From Defluviitaleaceae bacterium (lineage in GTDB: Bacteria > Bacillota > Clostridia > Lachnospirales > WQUN01): a DNA stretch of 64,000 nucleotides. The number at the start of each line of letters is the position of its first letter. Position 1 is the stretch's first letter. The position numbers and the translations under genes are program-made. Under the pieces are notes generated by a model, which saw only the letters and a list, made by a program, of their open reading frames with translations, made no database searches and was not told the origin of the DNA. Positions 63,636-64,000 of this stretch are shown piece by piece. Location of the stretch: positions 1-64,000 of the forward strand of contig WRAN01000012.1 of NCBI GenBank assembly GCA_009780185.1. Reading direction: 5' to 3'.

Positions 63636-64000
<365 letters not shown>

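Overview
The window looks like chromosomal DNA of an anaerobic, Gram-positive, low-to-moderate GC member of the Clostridia. This rests on several things seen together: oxygen-sensitive class III ribonucleotide reductase (nrdD/nrdG), SLH-domain and sortase-type surface proteins, an RqcH (NFACT) gene, a SipW-type signal peptidase, lipoprotein boxes without outer-membrane proteins, strong AGGAGG ribosome binding sites, and a clostridial-type 16S 5' end. Genus cannot be fixed from the window.

Layout. 1-232 is the 5' end of a 16S rRNA gene reading leftwards, with a consensus promoter behind it. 654-8642 is a co-directional leftward cluster for membrane lipids and envelope: psd, pssA, tldD, tldE, a duplicated GT-C-type membrane glycosyltransferase and cls. 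Psd and PssA make phosphatidylethanolamine, and Cls makes cardiolipin. 8857-9951 holds a BlaI-type repressor followed by a decayed gene. 10151-11833 encodes a secreted CAP-domain protein. 12035-16632 is a rightward translation/sulfur block (prmA, rsmE, cysteine desulfurase, thiI, a DUF6886-like gene) in which most starts are TTG or GTG. 16778-21580 is leftward: aquaporin, AI-2E-type permease with a small upstream ORF, manA and ggt. 21832-25191 carries an NCS2-type permease and a secreted serine beta-lactamase-like protein. 25254-29417 (leftward) holds rqcH behind an orphan zf-HC2 anti-sigma-like gene and two tandem XRE paralogues. 29737-36009 (rightward) has nrdD, nrdG, the zinc ABC transporter znuABC and a DUF1980-like lipoprotein.

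The accessory half starts near 36 kb. It contains a broken XRE-methyltransferase fusion, an 826-residue beta-helix/SLH protein, a tiny secreted peptide gene with its own promoter, and a remnant ORF with an in-frame TGA. Housekeeping genes follow: a YgjV-like membrane protein, ridA, a TRM11-like methyltransferase, a DtxR/MntR-type regulator and pyk. Next comes a large secretion/surface locus (46106-56866): a 2480-residue secreted protein with two separate HExxH sites, a small SipW/TasA-type secreted protein, an ER-type (Ser/His) signal peptidase and a DUF5305-like membrane protein. After it come a three-gene SPFH/zinc-ribbon operon (57060-59199), a 1330-residue beta-helix protein ending in an unusual LPYAGG sorting-like signal, and the 3' end of rpoC.

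The most unusual material is the 46-57 kb surface locus, the in-frame palindromic insertion in nrdG, the glycosyltransferase whose N-terminal half is a copy without the catalytic loop, the 42-nt repeats in znuA, and several fold-back DNA elements plus a leader sequence shared by two distant genes. All family assignments come from reading motifs in the sequence; no database search was run.
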